Assembly (NCBI RefSeq): GCF_014145615.1
Contig: NZ_JACIVH010000069.1
Coordinates: 79,194 to 143,193 of the forward strand
From: Limosilactobacillus balticus
GTDB lineage: Bacteria > Bacillota > Bacilli > Lactobacillales > Lactobacillaceae
Reading direction: 5' to 3'
DNA: 64,000 nucleotides
Position numbers and translations under genes: made by a program. Below are positions 29,114 through 38,197 of this stretch, in pieces; positions within the stretch are counted from its first letter, which is position 1; every line of letters starts with the position of its first letter. The notes under the pieces were generated by a model. The model saw nothing but the letters and a program-made list of their open reading frames with translations. It was not told the origin of the DNA and made no database searches.

Positions 29114-30301
29114 CTAATTAAATAAATTCAATTTAGCAATCCGCTCAACGGCTTCCGTTAATCGCACTGGTTCAATCAAAAGGCCAATCCGCACATAACC
29201 TTCACCGTGTTTACCAAAGCCATTGCCTGGTGCTACTGCCACACCAGCTTTGTCCAATAACAAATCTGCAAAGCTTTCACTAGTATAACCCTTTGGAACC
29301 GGCATCCAAGCATAGAAAGTACCCTGGGGAGTGAATGCGTGCCAGCCAATTTTTTCGGCCGCATTAATAAAGGCATTCCGTCTTTCTTCATAACGGCCAA
29401 TAATTTCGGCAATTGCCGCATCACGTTGTGGCAGCGTTAAGGCATCAATAGCCGTTTCCTGTAAGGCAGGAAAAAGGCTAACAAATAGGTGGTCTTGAAT
29501 TAAATTGATTGCTTCGATAATATCCGCATTACCAACCGCAAATGCGATTCGCCAGCCTGCCATGTTGAACGTCTTAGAAAAGGTATAAAATTCAATTCCC
29601 ACATCTTTAGCACCTGGTGTTTCCATAAAACTAACTGGAGCTTGACCGTCAAAGCCAATTGCGCCATAGGCAAAGTCACTAACAATGCCCACATGGTACT
29701 TTTGGGCCCACGCAACTAATTTTCGATAAAACTCGGAAGTAGCTACAGCGCCAGTGGGATTATTAGGATAGTTAAGGTAGAAGAATTTAGCACGTTGAGC
29801 CACCTCTTCAGGAATTGCCTCTAAATCTGGTAAGAAATTATTTTTTGCTAATAATGGCACTGTTTCAAAATTAACTTCTCCTAATGCCGCTCCGGATAAG
29901 TAATCTGGATAGCCTGGATCAGGAAGCAGGAAAGTGTCGCCGGGATTCATCAATGCCCATGGCAATTCTACAAGCCCAATCTTGGAACCGCCCAAAATTG
30001 CAACTTCTTTTTCTGGATCAAAATCAGCTCCATATTTTTCAGAATAAAATTTTGCCGCCGCTTCTTTAAATGCTGGCAATCCCCGAAATAGTGAATACTT
30101 ATGAGTTTGCGGATCCGTCACCCATTTTTGCGTGCTCTTAACAATATAATCTGGCGTTGGCTTATCAGGATTTCCTTGGCCAAGATTAATAACATCGACC
30201 CCTTCACTTATTTTTTTATTAACCTTGGCAACTAAATTGGCAAAAAATTGTTTCGGTAAAGTGTCTAATAATTTAGATTGTTCAAAATTCATCTTTTCCA
30301 T
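29114..30301 (-). CDS. class I/II PLP-dependent aminotransferase (MtnE/PatA-like)
   Basis: A 395-residue fold-type I enzyme. INLGQGNPDKPTPDYIV opens the substrate region, YLNYPNNPTGA holds the substrate-binding Asn near 190, and FSKTFNMAGWR contains the PLP lysine near 245. The closest style is the MtnE/YkrV group, paired here with an omega-amidase as in Bacillus mtnE-mtnU. Such pairs use glutamine or asparagine as amino donor and let the amidase hydrolyse the omega-amido 2-oxo acid, pulling the reaction forward. The operon lies behind a T-box leader whose specifier reads GAU (Asp) or AUG (Met). Substrate is therefore unsettled. Confidence 0.87.
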   Translation of the reverse strand: MEKMNFEQSKLLDTLPKQFFANLVAKVNKKISEGVDVINLGQGNPDKPTPDYIVKSTQKWVTDPQTHKYSLFRGLPAFKEAAAKFYSEKYGADFDPEKEVAILGGSKIGLVELPWALMNPGDTFLLPDPGYPDYLSGAALGEVNFETVPLLAKNNFLPDLEAIPEEVAQRAKFFYLNYPNNPTGAVATSEFYRKLVAWAQKYHVGIVSDFAYGAIGFDGQAPVSFMETPGAKDVGIEFYTFSKTFNMAGWRIAFAVGNADIIEAINLIQDHLFVSLFPALQETAIDALTLPQRDAAIAEIIGRYEERRNAFINAAEKIGWHAFTPQGTFYAWMPVPKGYTSESFADLLLDKAGVAVAPGNGFGKHGEGYVRIGLLIEPVRLTEAVERIAKLNLFN

Positions 30302-30308
30302 CTCCTTC

Positions 30309-31109
30309 TTAATGATAAAGACTTGGTCGACGATCCTTAAACACCGGAATCGGTCCCCGAACCTGTGCTAACTGTGCTAGGTCAATTACTGCATAACTTA
30401 CTTGTTCAACTTCTCCTGCATCATGGATAATACGGCCAAGCGGATCAATTACTAATGAATGGCCATTAAAACTATTCTCTAAATCTGTCCCAACACGATT
30501 GGCCGCAACTACAAAGGCTTGATTTTCAATTGCCCGTGATTGAAGCATTATTTGCCATTGTTTAATCCGGTTGCTTGGCCATTCTGCTGGAAAATATAAG
30601 ATGTCAGTTCCATAACGAGCAACTGTTCTAATCCATTCAGGAAAACGTAAATCATAACAAATAAAGCTTGCACTCGGAACTCCAGCTAATTTAAAATAAT
30701 TTTCTTTGTGCCCAGCTTCTAGATATTGGTCTTCATTCATCAATCCAAATAAATGCACCTTATCGTAACTGCTAATTAGGTTTCCCTTTTGATCATAAAC
30801 ATAAGTAGTATTAAAAAAAGAATGTCCACGTCTCACCGCTACTGAACCGCCAACAATGTTAATTTGATTTTTTAGCGCTAACTCACTAAGGAATTGTTGC
30901 GTTTTTTGACCATTTTCATCTGCCACTTCTGATAATTGATCTAAGGCATAGCCAGTATTCCACATCTCTGGCAAGACAACGATATCTGTATGATGATTAG
31001 CAGCTTCTTCAATTGCTTGTTTAGCTTTTTGATAATTTTCAGCAGGATTTCCTAATTGAATATTAAGTTGAGCTAATGCAATTTTTCGTCTCATCACTTT
31101 CACCTCCAT
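30309..31109 (-). CDS. carbon-nitrogen hydrolase, omega-amidase type
   Basis: A 266-residue nitrilase-superfamily enzyme. The catalytic triad is visible: Glu in VVLPEMWNTG near 48, Lys in YDKVHLFG near 118, and Cys in SFICYDLRFPEW near 150. The set matches YkrU/MtnU and Nit2 omega-amidases that open alpha-ketoglutaramate or alpha-ketosuccinamate. The gene is first in the operon after the T-box and the aminotransferase starts only seven bases after it, so the two work as a pair. AGGTGAAAG precedes the start. Confidence 0.88.
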   Translation of the reverse strand: MEVKVMRRKIALAQLNIQLGNPAENYQKAKQAIEEAANHHTDIVVLPEMWNTGYALDQLSEVADENGQKTQQFLSELALKNQINIVGGSVAVRRGHSFFNTTYVYDQKGNLISSYDKVHLFGLMNEDQYLEAGHKENYFKLAGVPSASFICYDLRFPEWIRTVARYGTDILYFPAEWPSNRIKQWQIMLQSRAIENQAFVVAANRVGTDLENSFNGHSLVIDPLGRIIHDAGEVEQVSYAVIDLAQLAQVRGPIPVFKDRRPSLYH

Positions 31110-31416
31110 AAAAAATACCCGTCCTTAACTTAAGTAAGGACGAGTATTTTCGTGGTGCCACCTTAATTTACTATCCACTCACATGAATAGCCTCAGGAAG
31201 TTCATAATAAACTTCGATACTTGATAACGGATACCAGCCGACAAGCGCTTAGTTTTCCCTCACGCTTGTTGTATTTTTTAAGACCATCTTCAAAGCAACT
31301 TGTAATTTTCTTCCACCACCCGAAAACTCTCTTAATGCTAAATTACTTTTACTCTTCTTAAACGACTAATATTTAATTGTTGTCCGTATTCTAATTTATT
31401 TCTAATCTTTTGTCAA
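31110..31416 (-). promoter_or_regulatory. T-box riboswitch and promoter of the amidase-aminotransferase operon
   Basis: The promoter TTGACA (31416-31411) and TAGAAT (31393-31388) has a 17-base spacer. Stem I follows at about 31360-31278, with the distal GGGTGGTGG region. Its base (TTAAGA with TCTTAA) frames the specifier loop GAAGATGG. A stem III hairpin comes next. The T-box core AAGGTGGCACCACG is at 31164-31151, and a terminator with nine-base GTCCTTA-type arms at about 31150-31110 ends in a T-run. Uncharged tRNA would pair with the specifier and the TGGC bulge and favour readthrough. TGGC requires a tRNA with G at position 73, which fits tRNA-Asp (GAU) better than tRNA-Met (AUG). Confidence 0.88.
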
Positions 31417-31450
31417 TCTATTTTTAATTAAGATTCAAAAATAATTAGTC

Positions 31451-31670
31451 TTGACAAAAGCTTAGTATTCCAATTAAAATTTTAATTGTAGATAAAAGTA
31501 GGTCAGCCCAGGAACGATAGTCGTCGACTGCAAGCTATCGCCAGTACCGAAGCCCTGCTACAACTTTAATATATTCTAATAATAAAATAATTTAAAAGTG
31601 TAAAGTGCGTCTTTAAACGAGAATGGTACCGCCATAATTGGTGTCTCGGTTAAAGGCGCTTTTTATTTTT
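31451..31670 (+). promoter_or_regulatory. compact proline-type T-box riboswitch and promoter of proBAC
   Basis: TTGACA (31451-31456) and TAAAAT (31475-31480) are 18 bases apart. A short stem I, GTAG...CTAC, spans about 31498-31562, with inner CGATAG/CTATCG and a CCG triplet (31547-31549) in the large internal loop. The T-box core GAATGGTACCGCC is at 31621-31633. The terminator arms are GCGTCTTTAAACGAGA (31607-31622) and its near complement at 31644-31659, then T-rich DNA. TGGT pairs with A73, as in tRNA-Pro. Stem I is only about 65 bases, against about 100 usually, so this is a reduced T-box. The specifier position is tentative. Confidence 0.8.
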
Positions 31671-31684
31671 TGAAAGGATTCTCT

Positions 31685-32473
31685 ATGACTCATAAAATAC
31701 AAAAAGTGGTTGTTAAGATTGGGACGAGTAGCCTTGTTCTCCCTAATGGAAAAATTAATTTACGAACAATCGACCAACTCTCATTTGTCCTTGCGACATT
31801 AAATAATCAAGGATACCAACTTATTCTTGTTTCCTCGGGAGCAATTGGCGTTGGTCTTGCAAGTTTAGGATTAACAGATCGCCCTGCCGAAATCGAACAA
31901 CAGCAAGCCTTAGCATCTATCGGCCAGGCTGCTTTAATGCGAATCTATTCGCAACGATTTTTAGATTATCAAACGCACGTTGCCCAACTTCTCCTTACCC
32001 GTGATGTGCTCACTTACCCTGTTAGTCGGCAACATACGCTTAATACAATTAATACTTTACTTCAGCAAAATGTAATTCCGATCGTTAATGAAAATGACCC
32101 AGTGTCAGTTGATGAGCTTGACCATTACACTACTTTCAGTGACAATGATGAACTCTCTTCCCAAGTCGCTATTGCCATTGACGCAGATGAACTAATCATT
32201 CTTTCGGATATCGATGCCCTTTATGACAAAGACCCTCATAAATTTCCTGATGCGCAAATAATTAAAGAAGTACCAGTCCTAACGCCAGAAATAGAGAACG
32301 CCGCAAGCGGTAGTAGTACCAGGTTTGGAACAGGCGGAATGGTAACTAAATTACGGGCGGCTGCCACAATGATGCAAGCAGGCAAACAAATGATTTTATG
32401 CAATGGTCGTGATCCTAAAATTCTTTTTGATATTTTTAATGGTCATACTATTGGTACTCATTTTGGAAAATAG
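31685..32473 (+). CDS. proB: glutamate 5-kinase
   Basis: A 262-residue enzyme that phosphorylates glutamate, the first step of proline synthesis. The amino-acid kinase fold is shown by VVVKIGTSSLV at the start, the VSSGAIGVGL loop near 50, the NENDPVSVDEL segment and GTGGMVTKLRAA near 212. It lacks the C-terminal PUA domain of the Escherichia coli enzyme, as is usual in lactobacilli. ATG 31685 is chosen because GAAAGGA lies six bases upstream. It opens proBAC behind a T-box. Confidence 0.96.
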   Translation: MTHKIQKVVVKIGTSSLVLPNGKINLRTIDQLSFVLATLNNQGYQLILVSSGAIGVGLASLGLTDRPAEIEQQQALASIGQAALMRIYSQRFLDYQTHVAQLLLTRDVLTYPVSRQHTLNTINTLLQQNVIPIVNENDPVSVDELDHYTTFSDNDELSSQVAIAIDADELIILSDIDALYDKDPHKFPDAQIIKEVPVLTPEIENAASGSSTRFGTGGMVTKLRAAATMMQAGKQMILCNGRDPKILFDIFNGHTIGTHFGK

Positions 32474-32484
32474 GAGTGATGATA

Positions 32485-33729
32485 ATGAACCAAGAATTAA
32501 TCGCAATTGGAAAAAGAGCTCAAATTGCTGCGAACAAACTAGCTTTAATGAATACTGCCACCAAAAACAAGGCCTTGCTTCAATTGGCAAATGACCTAAT
32601 TAAAAATAAAAAACAAATTATCACTGCCAACCAACAAGATTTGGCAGCTGCTACCCAAATGCCAACTAAATTTACGGATCGGTTAATGGTCAATTCCCAA
32701 CGCATTGAGGACATGGCTAACGGTCTCCGGACAATCGCTGACTTGCCCGATCCCACTTCCCAAATCGATAAGGGGTGGATTACCAAAGATGGGTTGCAAA
32801 TTCTTCAACGGCGCGTACCATTAGGGGTAATTGGCATTATCTTTGAAGCACGACCAAACGTAACTGTAGACGCGACCGGCCTCACATTTAAGAGTGGCAA
32901 TGCGGTTATTCTACGGGGCGGAAAGGAAGCTATCCAGACTAATACTGCCCTAGTAAAAATTCTTCGCGAATCATTACAAAAACAACATTTACCAATCGAT
33001 GCGGTTCAACTTATTACCGACACTAGTCATGCAATTGCTGATGAAATGATGAATCTCACTGACTACATTAATGTCTTGATTCCACGAGGCGGCCGAGCCC
33101 TTATTCAGCGGGTTGTAACAACAGCCACGGTCCCTGTTATTGAAACCGGTGCAGGTAATTGCCACGTTTATATTGATAAGGATGCCGACCTAATAATGGC
33201 GACTAATATTGCTGTAAATGCAAAAGTACAACGACCTTCTGTATGCAATGCCGCCGAAAAACTACTTATCCACCGCGATATTGCCACTGAATTCCTTCCT
33301 GTCATCGCCAAAGCTTTAATGGCACATGGAGTCCAATTACGCGGTGACGAAATGGCTTGCCAACTAGTATCAACTATCCGCCCCGTTACTGATGAAGACT
33401 GGAAGACAGAATATAATGATCTAATTATGGCCGTAAAAATTGTTGATTCCCTCGATGATGCAATTAACCATATTAATCACTACAGTACTCATCATTCAGA
33501 ATCAATTATTACAAAGAACATTACCCGGGGACGCTATTTCCAACAAGCTATTAATTCTGCTTGTGTTTACGTTAATGCCTCCACGCGATTTACTGACGGA
33601 GGAGAATTTGGCTTTGGCGCTGAAATTGGTATCAGTACTCAAAAGCTTCACGCCCGGGGACCAATGGGATTACAACAATTAACAACAATCAAGTATGCAA
33701 TTACCGGTGATGGGCAAGTCCGGAAATAA
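32485..33729 (+). CDS. proA: glutamate-5-semialdehyde dehydrogenase (gamma-glutamyl phosphate reductase)
   Basis: A 414-residue NADPH enzyme, second step of proline synthesis. Family blocks are VPLGVIGIIFEARPNVTVDA, the catalytic-cysteine region (VQRPSVCNAAEKLL near 250) and the C-terminal FTDGGEFGFGAEIGIS. ATG 32485 is preferred to the in-frame GTG at 32476 because AGGAG lies eight bases before it. proA starts 12 bases after proB, so ProB and ProA can be made together, as needed to channel the unstable gamma-glutamyl phosphate. Confidence 0.96.
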   Translation: MNQELIAIGKRAQIAANKLALMNTATKNKALLQLANDLIKNKKQIITANQQDLAAATQMPTKFTDRLMVNSQRIEDMANGLRTIADLPDPTSQIDKGWITKDGLQILQRRVPLGVIGIIFEARPNVTVDATGLTFKSGNAVILRGGKEAIQTNTALVKILRESLQKQHLPIDAVQLITDTSHAIADEMMNLTDYINVLIPRGGRALIQRVVTTATVPVIETGAGNCHVYIDKDADLIMATNIAVNAKVQRPSVCNAAEKLLIHRDIATEFLPVIAKALMAHGVQLRGDEMACQLVSTIRPVTDEDWKTEYNDLIMAVKIVDSLDDAINHINHYSTHHSESIITKNITRGRYFQQAINSACVYVNASTRFTDGGEFGFGAEIGISTQKLHARGPMGLQQLTTIKYAITGDGQVRK

Positions 33730-33746
33730 TTTAGGAGGTTTTTTAG

Positions 33747-34520
33747 ATGAAAGTTACAATTATTGGTGTTGGAAATATGGGGACCGCAATTATGAAGGGA
33801 TTAAACCATACGCAGAATTTTACCCTCAGCGCGATGAATCCTGTTAATCCACGTGTTACTAGCCTCGCTGAGAAGCTCGAATTTAAACTCGTTAATACAA
33901 ATAGTGAAGTAGTTAACCTTACACCCGAGATCGTAATTTTGACTACCCCGGCCCCTATTACAACCGCGGTCGCGGAAGAATTAGCCGTCCTTAACAACCA
34001 CACTATTTTTATCTCTGCCGCTGCTGGAATTACTCATGCAGACTTAGCAAAAGTTCTTCCGAATAAAGAAATTGTTAATATCATTCCCAATACACCAGTT
34101 GAAGTTAATGCCGGCACAATTGGTCTTGCCTTACCAACCGGAATTTCTGCTGAAGCAATTTCAAAAGTAATGACTGTTTTAAATAGTCTTGGTGATGTCA
34201 TTGAAGTTCCAGAACGCCAACTAGATATAATTGGTGTTATCGGCGGCTGTGGCCCTGCATTTGTTGATGTGATGATGGACGCAATGAGCGATGCCGCCGT
34301 CAAGCATGGTCTCGATCGCCAAACCGCCTATGAAGTTATTGCTAGTATGGTAAAAGGTACGGGAACACTAGCCTATGATAGCAAGCTTGCCCCGGCATTA
34401 TTACGCGATCAAGTAACGTCACCAGCGGGTACAACAATCAAGGGCGTGGAAGCATTGGAAAAAAATGGTTTCCGATACGCCTTGATGGATGCCGTTGACA
34501 AAGCAAATGGCGAATCATAA
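33747..34520 (+). CDS. proC: pyrroline-5-carboxylate reductase
   Basis: A 257-residue enzyme, last step of proline synthesis. The Rossmann motif GVGNMG is at residues 7-12 and the C-terminal dimer block LLRDQVTSPAGTTIKGVEAL is complete. TAGGAGG precedes the ATG, 17 bases after proA. With proB and proA it makes a full glutamate-to-proline path in one mRNA, which suggests proline prototrophy if glutamate is supplied. Confidence 0.95.
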   Translation: MKVTIIGVGNMGTAIMKGLNHTQNFTLSAMNPVNPRVTSLAEKLEFKLVNTNSEVVNLTPEIVILTTPAPITTAVAEELAVLNNHTIFISAAAGITHADLAKVLPNKEIVNIIPNTPVEVNAGTIGLALPTGISAEAISKVMTVLNSLGDVIEVPERQLDIIGVIGGCGPAFVDVMMDAMSDAAVKHGLDRQTAYEVIASMVKGTGTLAYDSKLAPALLRDQVTSPAGTTIKGVEALEKNGFRYALMDAVDKANGES

Positions 34521-34573
34521 AACGCAAAAAAACTGCAGTTACGTTCATAAGAGACGAAGAGCGCAGTATAACA

Positions 34574-34613
34574 ATGGCCTCCAGTGTTCGGAAACACGAA
34601 CACTAGAGGCCAT
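34574..34613. repeat. strong hairpin between proC and tsaD without U-run
   Basis: ATGGCCTC.AGTGTTCG-type arms of about 17 bases (34574-34590 and 34597-34613) surround a six-base loop. Neither side ends in a T-run, so it is either a shared, factor-independent-poor terminator for the convergent genes or a small repeat element. Confidence 0.65.
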
Positions 34614-34632
34614 GACTGTTTGGTTATGGTTA

Positions 34633-35664
34633 TTATTTATTCTGAATTCGATCAAACATCAATCCTGGTACTGCATTCAAGTCTAAGCCTGCTCGATCGC
34701 CATGTTTGTAGTTAACATAACCAGCGGCCCCAATCATTGCAGCATTGTCGCCACATAATTTCAATGGTGCTTGCAACATAGGGACATCAGGATGAAATTC
34801 CTTCATGTCATGATCTAAACGAGTACGGAGACCATGATTTGCAGCGACCCCACCAGCTAAAATCAGTTGTTTCACTGGGTAATCATCTAACGCCCGCATT
34901 GTTTTTTCAGCAAGCACGTCAATGACACTTTGTTGGAAACTGGCCGCAAGATCATATTTATCTAATTTTTCCCCACGTTGGTCTGCGTTATGAACAGTAT
35001 TGATGAAGGCACTCTTCAACCCACTAAAGCTAAAGTCATAATTATCTTCTTTTTCCATTGCTCGTGGAAAATTAAAAGTATCTTTGCCTTTAGCTGCCCA
35101 TTCATCAATCGTTTTTCCTGCTGGGTAATTAACTCCCAACACACGACCAATCTTATCATAGGCTTCACCGGCAGCATCATCACGTGTTTCACCAATAATT
35201 TGGTATTCATGTTCTGATGGCATATAGACTAATTCTGTATGTCCACCGGAAACTAATAATGCCATTTGTGGATATTTAAACTCTCCAACATAGCGTGCGG
35301 CATAGATATGACCAGCCATATGATTAACCGGAACTAACGGAAGATTATGAGCCCATGCGATCGTCTTCGCTGCTGTTACTCCAATTAATAATGATCCGAC
35401 TAATCCTGGACCATATGTTACCGCAACAGCATCTAGGTCATTATAGTCTACCTCTGCTTGCTCTAACGCTTCATTTGTACACTTGGTAATTTGTTCAATA
35501 TGATGGCGACTAGCTACTTCTGGTACTACTCCACCAAAACGCTGATGACTATCGATTTGCGTTGCAACGATATTGGAAAGGATTTTAGTTCCATTTTCAA
35601 TTACGGCAACACTTGTTTCATCACAGCTTGATTCAAACGCTAAAATTAATGTGCGTTCTGTCAT
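34633..35664 (-). CDS. tsaD: tRNA N6-adenosine threonylcarbamoyltransferase subunit TsaD
   Basis: A 343-residue protein of the ASKHA fold. It moves the threonylcarbamoyl group to A37 of ANN-decoding tRNAs with TsaB and TsaE. The metal-binding histidines are in NHMAGHIYA (near 112), and [20 protein letters not shown] and [13 protein letters not shown] are family blocks. rimI and tsaB lie directly upstream on the same strand, the usual gene order. Confidence 0.97.
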   Translation of the reverse strand: MTERTLILAFESSCDETSVAVIENGTKILSNIVATQIDSHQRFGGVVPEVASRHHIEQITKCTNEALEQAEVDYNDLDAVAVTYGPGLVGSLLIGVTAAKTIAWAHNLPLVPVNHMAGHIYAARYVGEFKYPQMALLVSGGHTELVYMPSEHEYQIIGETRDDAAGEAYDKIGRVLGVNYPAGKTIDEWAAKGKDTFNFPRAMEKEDNYDFSFSGLKSAFINTVHNADQRGEKLDKYDLAASFQQSVIDVLAEKTMRALDDYPVKQLILAGGVAANHGLRTRLDHDMKEFHPDVPMLQAPLKLCGDNAAMIGAAGYVNYKHGDRAGLDLNAVPGLMFDRIQNK

Positions 35665-35682
35665 AATAAAATACTTTCACCT

Positions 35683-36237
35683 CTACCTAAGTAAGTTTGC
35701 TTGCATATCAACGGCATCTTCATGATTGTCTAAGTAATAACGTGGTTTAATATGCTGGTTACGAAAGCCTAAACTCTCATATAAGCGACGAGCTGATACA
35801 TTATGCACTCGTACTTCTAAACTCATCGAATGTAATTTTAAATGCCGGGCATAGTTTTTGGCAGTTGAAATAAGATACGTTCCAATCCCTTTATTTTGGT
35901 AACTTGGGGTAATCCCAATATTCGTAATATGCAAATCATAATGATACCAATCAATAGCCGTTCCCATAAACCCAACAATCTGCTGGTCATCCTCAATAAC
36001 TAAATATAGTCGATCACATGGCCGCTGTAGTTCAATGCGGAAAGCAGCATAACTCCATGGTGCTTTCCCATAGATTCTTTCTTCAATTTCGACTAAAGTT
36101 TGAATATCTTGCTCTTTTGCCATCCGAACCACATACTGATGGCCGGATATCATTACTATTCGTCGAGTAAAATCAAGGATCGGTCGTTTAGCAGGATTGG
36201 TCGTATTAACAAACCATTCTTTAAACTTCTCGAACAT
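35683..36237 (-). CDS. rimI: RimI-type ribosomal-protein-alanine N-acetyltransferase
   Basis: A 184-residue GNAT enzyme. The acetyl-CoA loop is ITPSYQNKGIGTYLI (near 117-131) and the C-terminal strand LEVRVHNVSARRLYESLGF. Residues 1-34 precede the usual RimI start and are extra. ATG 36237 lies inside the last codons of tsaB (17-base overlap), suggesting coupled translation; an internal Met-29 is an alternative start. RimI acetylates the N-terminus of ribosomal protein S18 in model species, but the family is broad. Confidence 0.87.
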   Translation of the reverse strand: MFEKFKEWFVNTTNPAKRPILDFTRRIVMISGHQYVVRMAKEQDIQTLVEIEERIYGKAPWSYAAFRIELQRPCDRLYLVIEDDQQIVGFMGTAIDWYHYDLHITNIGITPSYQNKGIGTYLISTAKNYARHLKLHSMSLEVRVHNVSARRLYESLGFRNQHIKPRYYLDNHEDAVDMQANLLR

Positions 36238-36946
36238 AATTCTTTCTTTTTTCTCCAGGATGAAGTTTTTGCCAATTAGCCTCTGCTTCAGTAATTCGTA
36301 AATAGTGTGGAACAAAGGGGGCAATCTCTTTAACCGGTTCCTTCGTTTCACCAGCAAGAGCTAATTGATACGTTGACGGAATGCTATAAGATCGTGGCAA
36401 AAGGGTCACATTAGCTGGCAATTGATCATATTTGGCCTGAATCTTATCAGTCATATTACCCACTAAAACAACTTGTTGATCTAATTTTGCAAGCTGGTCA
36501 AGCAAAACATCAATTCCTAAATGCTGATCTTCTATTTTAGTTATTAACTCGCCATTTTCCCACTGGTAAGCTCCAGCAAATACATTTCCTCGTCGTGCAT
36601 CAAAGAAAGGAACAATAATTGCTGATGATGTTGGAACCACATTACGTGCTAACACTGCTAAACTTGATACGCCAACTAAGTCAATTTTTTCAGTATCAGC
36701 CAATACTTTAGCTGTTGTAACTGCAATCCGTACTCCCGTATAAGATCCTGGTCCCTGTGCAACCACTACTCGATCAATATCTGTTGGCTGCCACTGAACT
36801 AACTCAAATAACTTACTAATTGCTGGCATTAAGTAAATACTATGATTGCGAACCATATTAAGGGTCGTCGTTGCCAACAATTGCTCATCTTCAACCAACG
36901 CTACGCTCATTGGGTGGTTGGATGTATCGATGGCTAGAATCTTCAT
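36221..36946 (-). CDS. tsaB: tRNA threonylcarbamoyladenosine biosynthesis protein TsaB
   Basis: A 241-residue ASKHA-fold partner of TsaD. MKILAIDTSNHPMSVAL opens it, VVAQGPGSYTGVRIAVTTAKVLA carries the family block near 63-85, and the catalytic metal histidines of TsaD are absent, as expected. It is first in tsaB-rimI-tsaD. The product is essential in many Firmicutes (family knowledge). Confidence 0.95.
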   Translation of the reverse strand: MKILAIDTSNHPMSVALVEDEQLLATTTLNMVRNHSIYLMPAISKLFELVQWQPTDIDRVVVAQGPGSYTGVRIAVTTAKVLADTEKIDLVGVSSLAVLARNVVPTSSAIIVPFFDARRGNVFAGAYQWENGELITKIEDQHLGIDVLLDQLAKLDQQVVLVGNMTDKIQAKYDQLPANVTLLPRSYSIPSTYQLALAGETKEPVKEIAPFVPHYLRITEAEANWQKLHPGEKRKNYVREV

Positions 36947-37034
36947 CTTTTATCAATCCTTTCAATCATCTTACATCTTATCACACTGGATCAGCTTTGA
37001 CTTCTCTTTTAATTTCTTTTGTTTATTTACTACA

Positions 37035-37072
37035 AAACAGGCCCCAGCAAAATTTTTACTGAGAGCCTGTTT
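37035..37072 (-). terminator. terminator downstream of galE
   Basis: On the minus strand AAACAGGCTC pairs with GGGGCCTGTTTT around a loop, followed by TTTTG. It separates galE from tsaB. Confidence 0.75.
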
Positions 37073-37091
37073 ATTATTTTAAAACCGGTTA

Positions 37092-38087
37092 TTAGTCGCG
37101 ATCATCATAACCTTTTGGATGGGTTGAATGCCACTTCCAAGCAGTTGCAATAATATCGTGAACATCATCATATTTAGGACTCCATCCAAGAATATTACGC
37201 GCCTTATCACTAGCAGCAACTAATGAATCTGGATCTCCTGGACGGCGTGGTGCCATTTTAGCTGGAATAGGTTCACCAGTTACTTCCCGCGCCGCTTCTA
37301 GCATTTGCTTATTAGAGAAACCAGTGGATGAACCAAGGTTAAAGGCATTACTCTTGTTACCTTCCTTAAGGTACTTAATAGCAAGAATATGAGCATCTGC
37401 TAAATCCATAACATGAACATAATCACGAACATTAGTACCATCTGGTGTGTTGTAGTCATCCCCAAAGATACTTAGTTCATCCCGCTTGCCTTGCGCAACT
37501 TGAAGAATAATTGGAACTAAGTGTGTTTCTGGACCATGGTCTTCACCGATCGTGCCATCAGGAGCAGCCCCAGCAACGTTGAAGTAACGGAGGGCAACAA
37601 ATTTAATACCGTAAGCTTTATCAGCCCAAGCCATCATTTCTTCCATCATTAACTTACTCAAGCCATATGGGTTAATTGGCTTTTGTGGGTCCGTTTCCTT
37701 AATTGGCATATGTTCTGGAACCCCATAAGTAGCAGCAGTTGAACTAAAGACAATATACTTAATATCATGATCATGCATCGCTTCAAGCAAAGTAATCATT
37801 CCACCAGTATTATTATCAAAGTACTTCAATGGCTTACTCATTGATTCCGGTACAATTGAGAAAGCAGCAAAGTGAACAACTGCAGTAATATCTTCATTGT
37901 CAAAAATCTTATCTAAGAATTGACGATCACGAATATCGCCTTCGTAAAACTTAGCCTTGGGATTAATAGCATCCCGATGCCCCGTTGATAGGTTATCAGC
38001 AACTACTACATCTTCACCATTTTCAATAAGATCTTTTACCATATGGGAACCGATATATCCGGCACCACCAGCAACTAAAATTGACAT
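37092..38087 (-). CDS. galE: UDP-glucose 4-epimerase
   Basis: A 331-residue short-chain dehydrogenase that interconverts UDP-glucose and UDP-galactose. [10 protein letters not shown] binds NAD at the start, TAATYGV holds the catalytic Ser/Thr, and YGLSK is the YxxxK pair near 145-149. ATG 38087 is chosen because AGGAGG lies seven bases upstream; an upstream in-frame Met has no family match. galE stands apart from other Leloir genes. Its promoter region contains a palindrome and phased repeats (see 38126-38181). Confidence 0.96.
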   Translation of the reverse strand: MSILVAGGAGYIGSHMVKDLIENGEDVVVADNLSTGHRDAINPKAKFYEGDIRDRQFLDKIFDNEDITAVVHFAAFSIVPESMSKPLKYFDNNTGGMITLLEAMHDHDIKYIVFSSTAATYGVPEHMPIKETDPQKPINPYGLSKLMMEEMMAWADKAYGIKFVALRYFNVAGAAPDGTIGEDHGPETHLVPIILQVAQGKRDELSIFGDDYNTPDGTNVRDYVHVMDLADAHILAIKYLKEGNKSNAFNLGSSTGFSNKQMLEAAREVTGEPIPAKMAPRRPGDPDSLVAASDKARNILGWSPKYDDVHDIIATAWKWHSTHPKGYDDRD

Positions 38088-38125
38088 CTTGTTTCCTCCT
38101 TGATCCAACTAAAGCTTTCATAGTG

Positions 38126-38181
38126 ATTGTAGCACAGTTTTACTGTTTCCAATTAGTAAAATTTAGTAAAAACAAGTAAAA
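38126..38181 (-). promoter_or_regulatory. galE promoter region with palindrome and 10-base-phased repeats
   Basis: A -10 box TACAAT (38131-38126) and a weak -35 TTGGAA (38152-38147, 15-base spacer) flank a palindrome ACAGT-TTT-ACTGT (38134-38146). Upstream lie three exact AGTAAAA copies starting at 38155, 38165 and 38175, one helical turn apart. This looks like an operator plus a tandem-repeat activator site. Confidence 0.55.
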
Positions 38182-38197
38182 GTTTTAGCGAATAATT

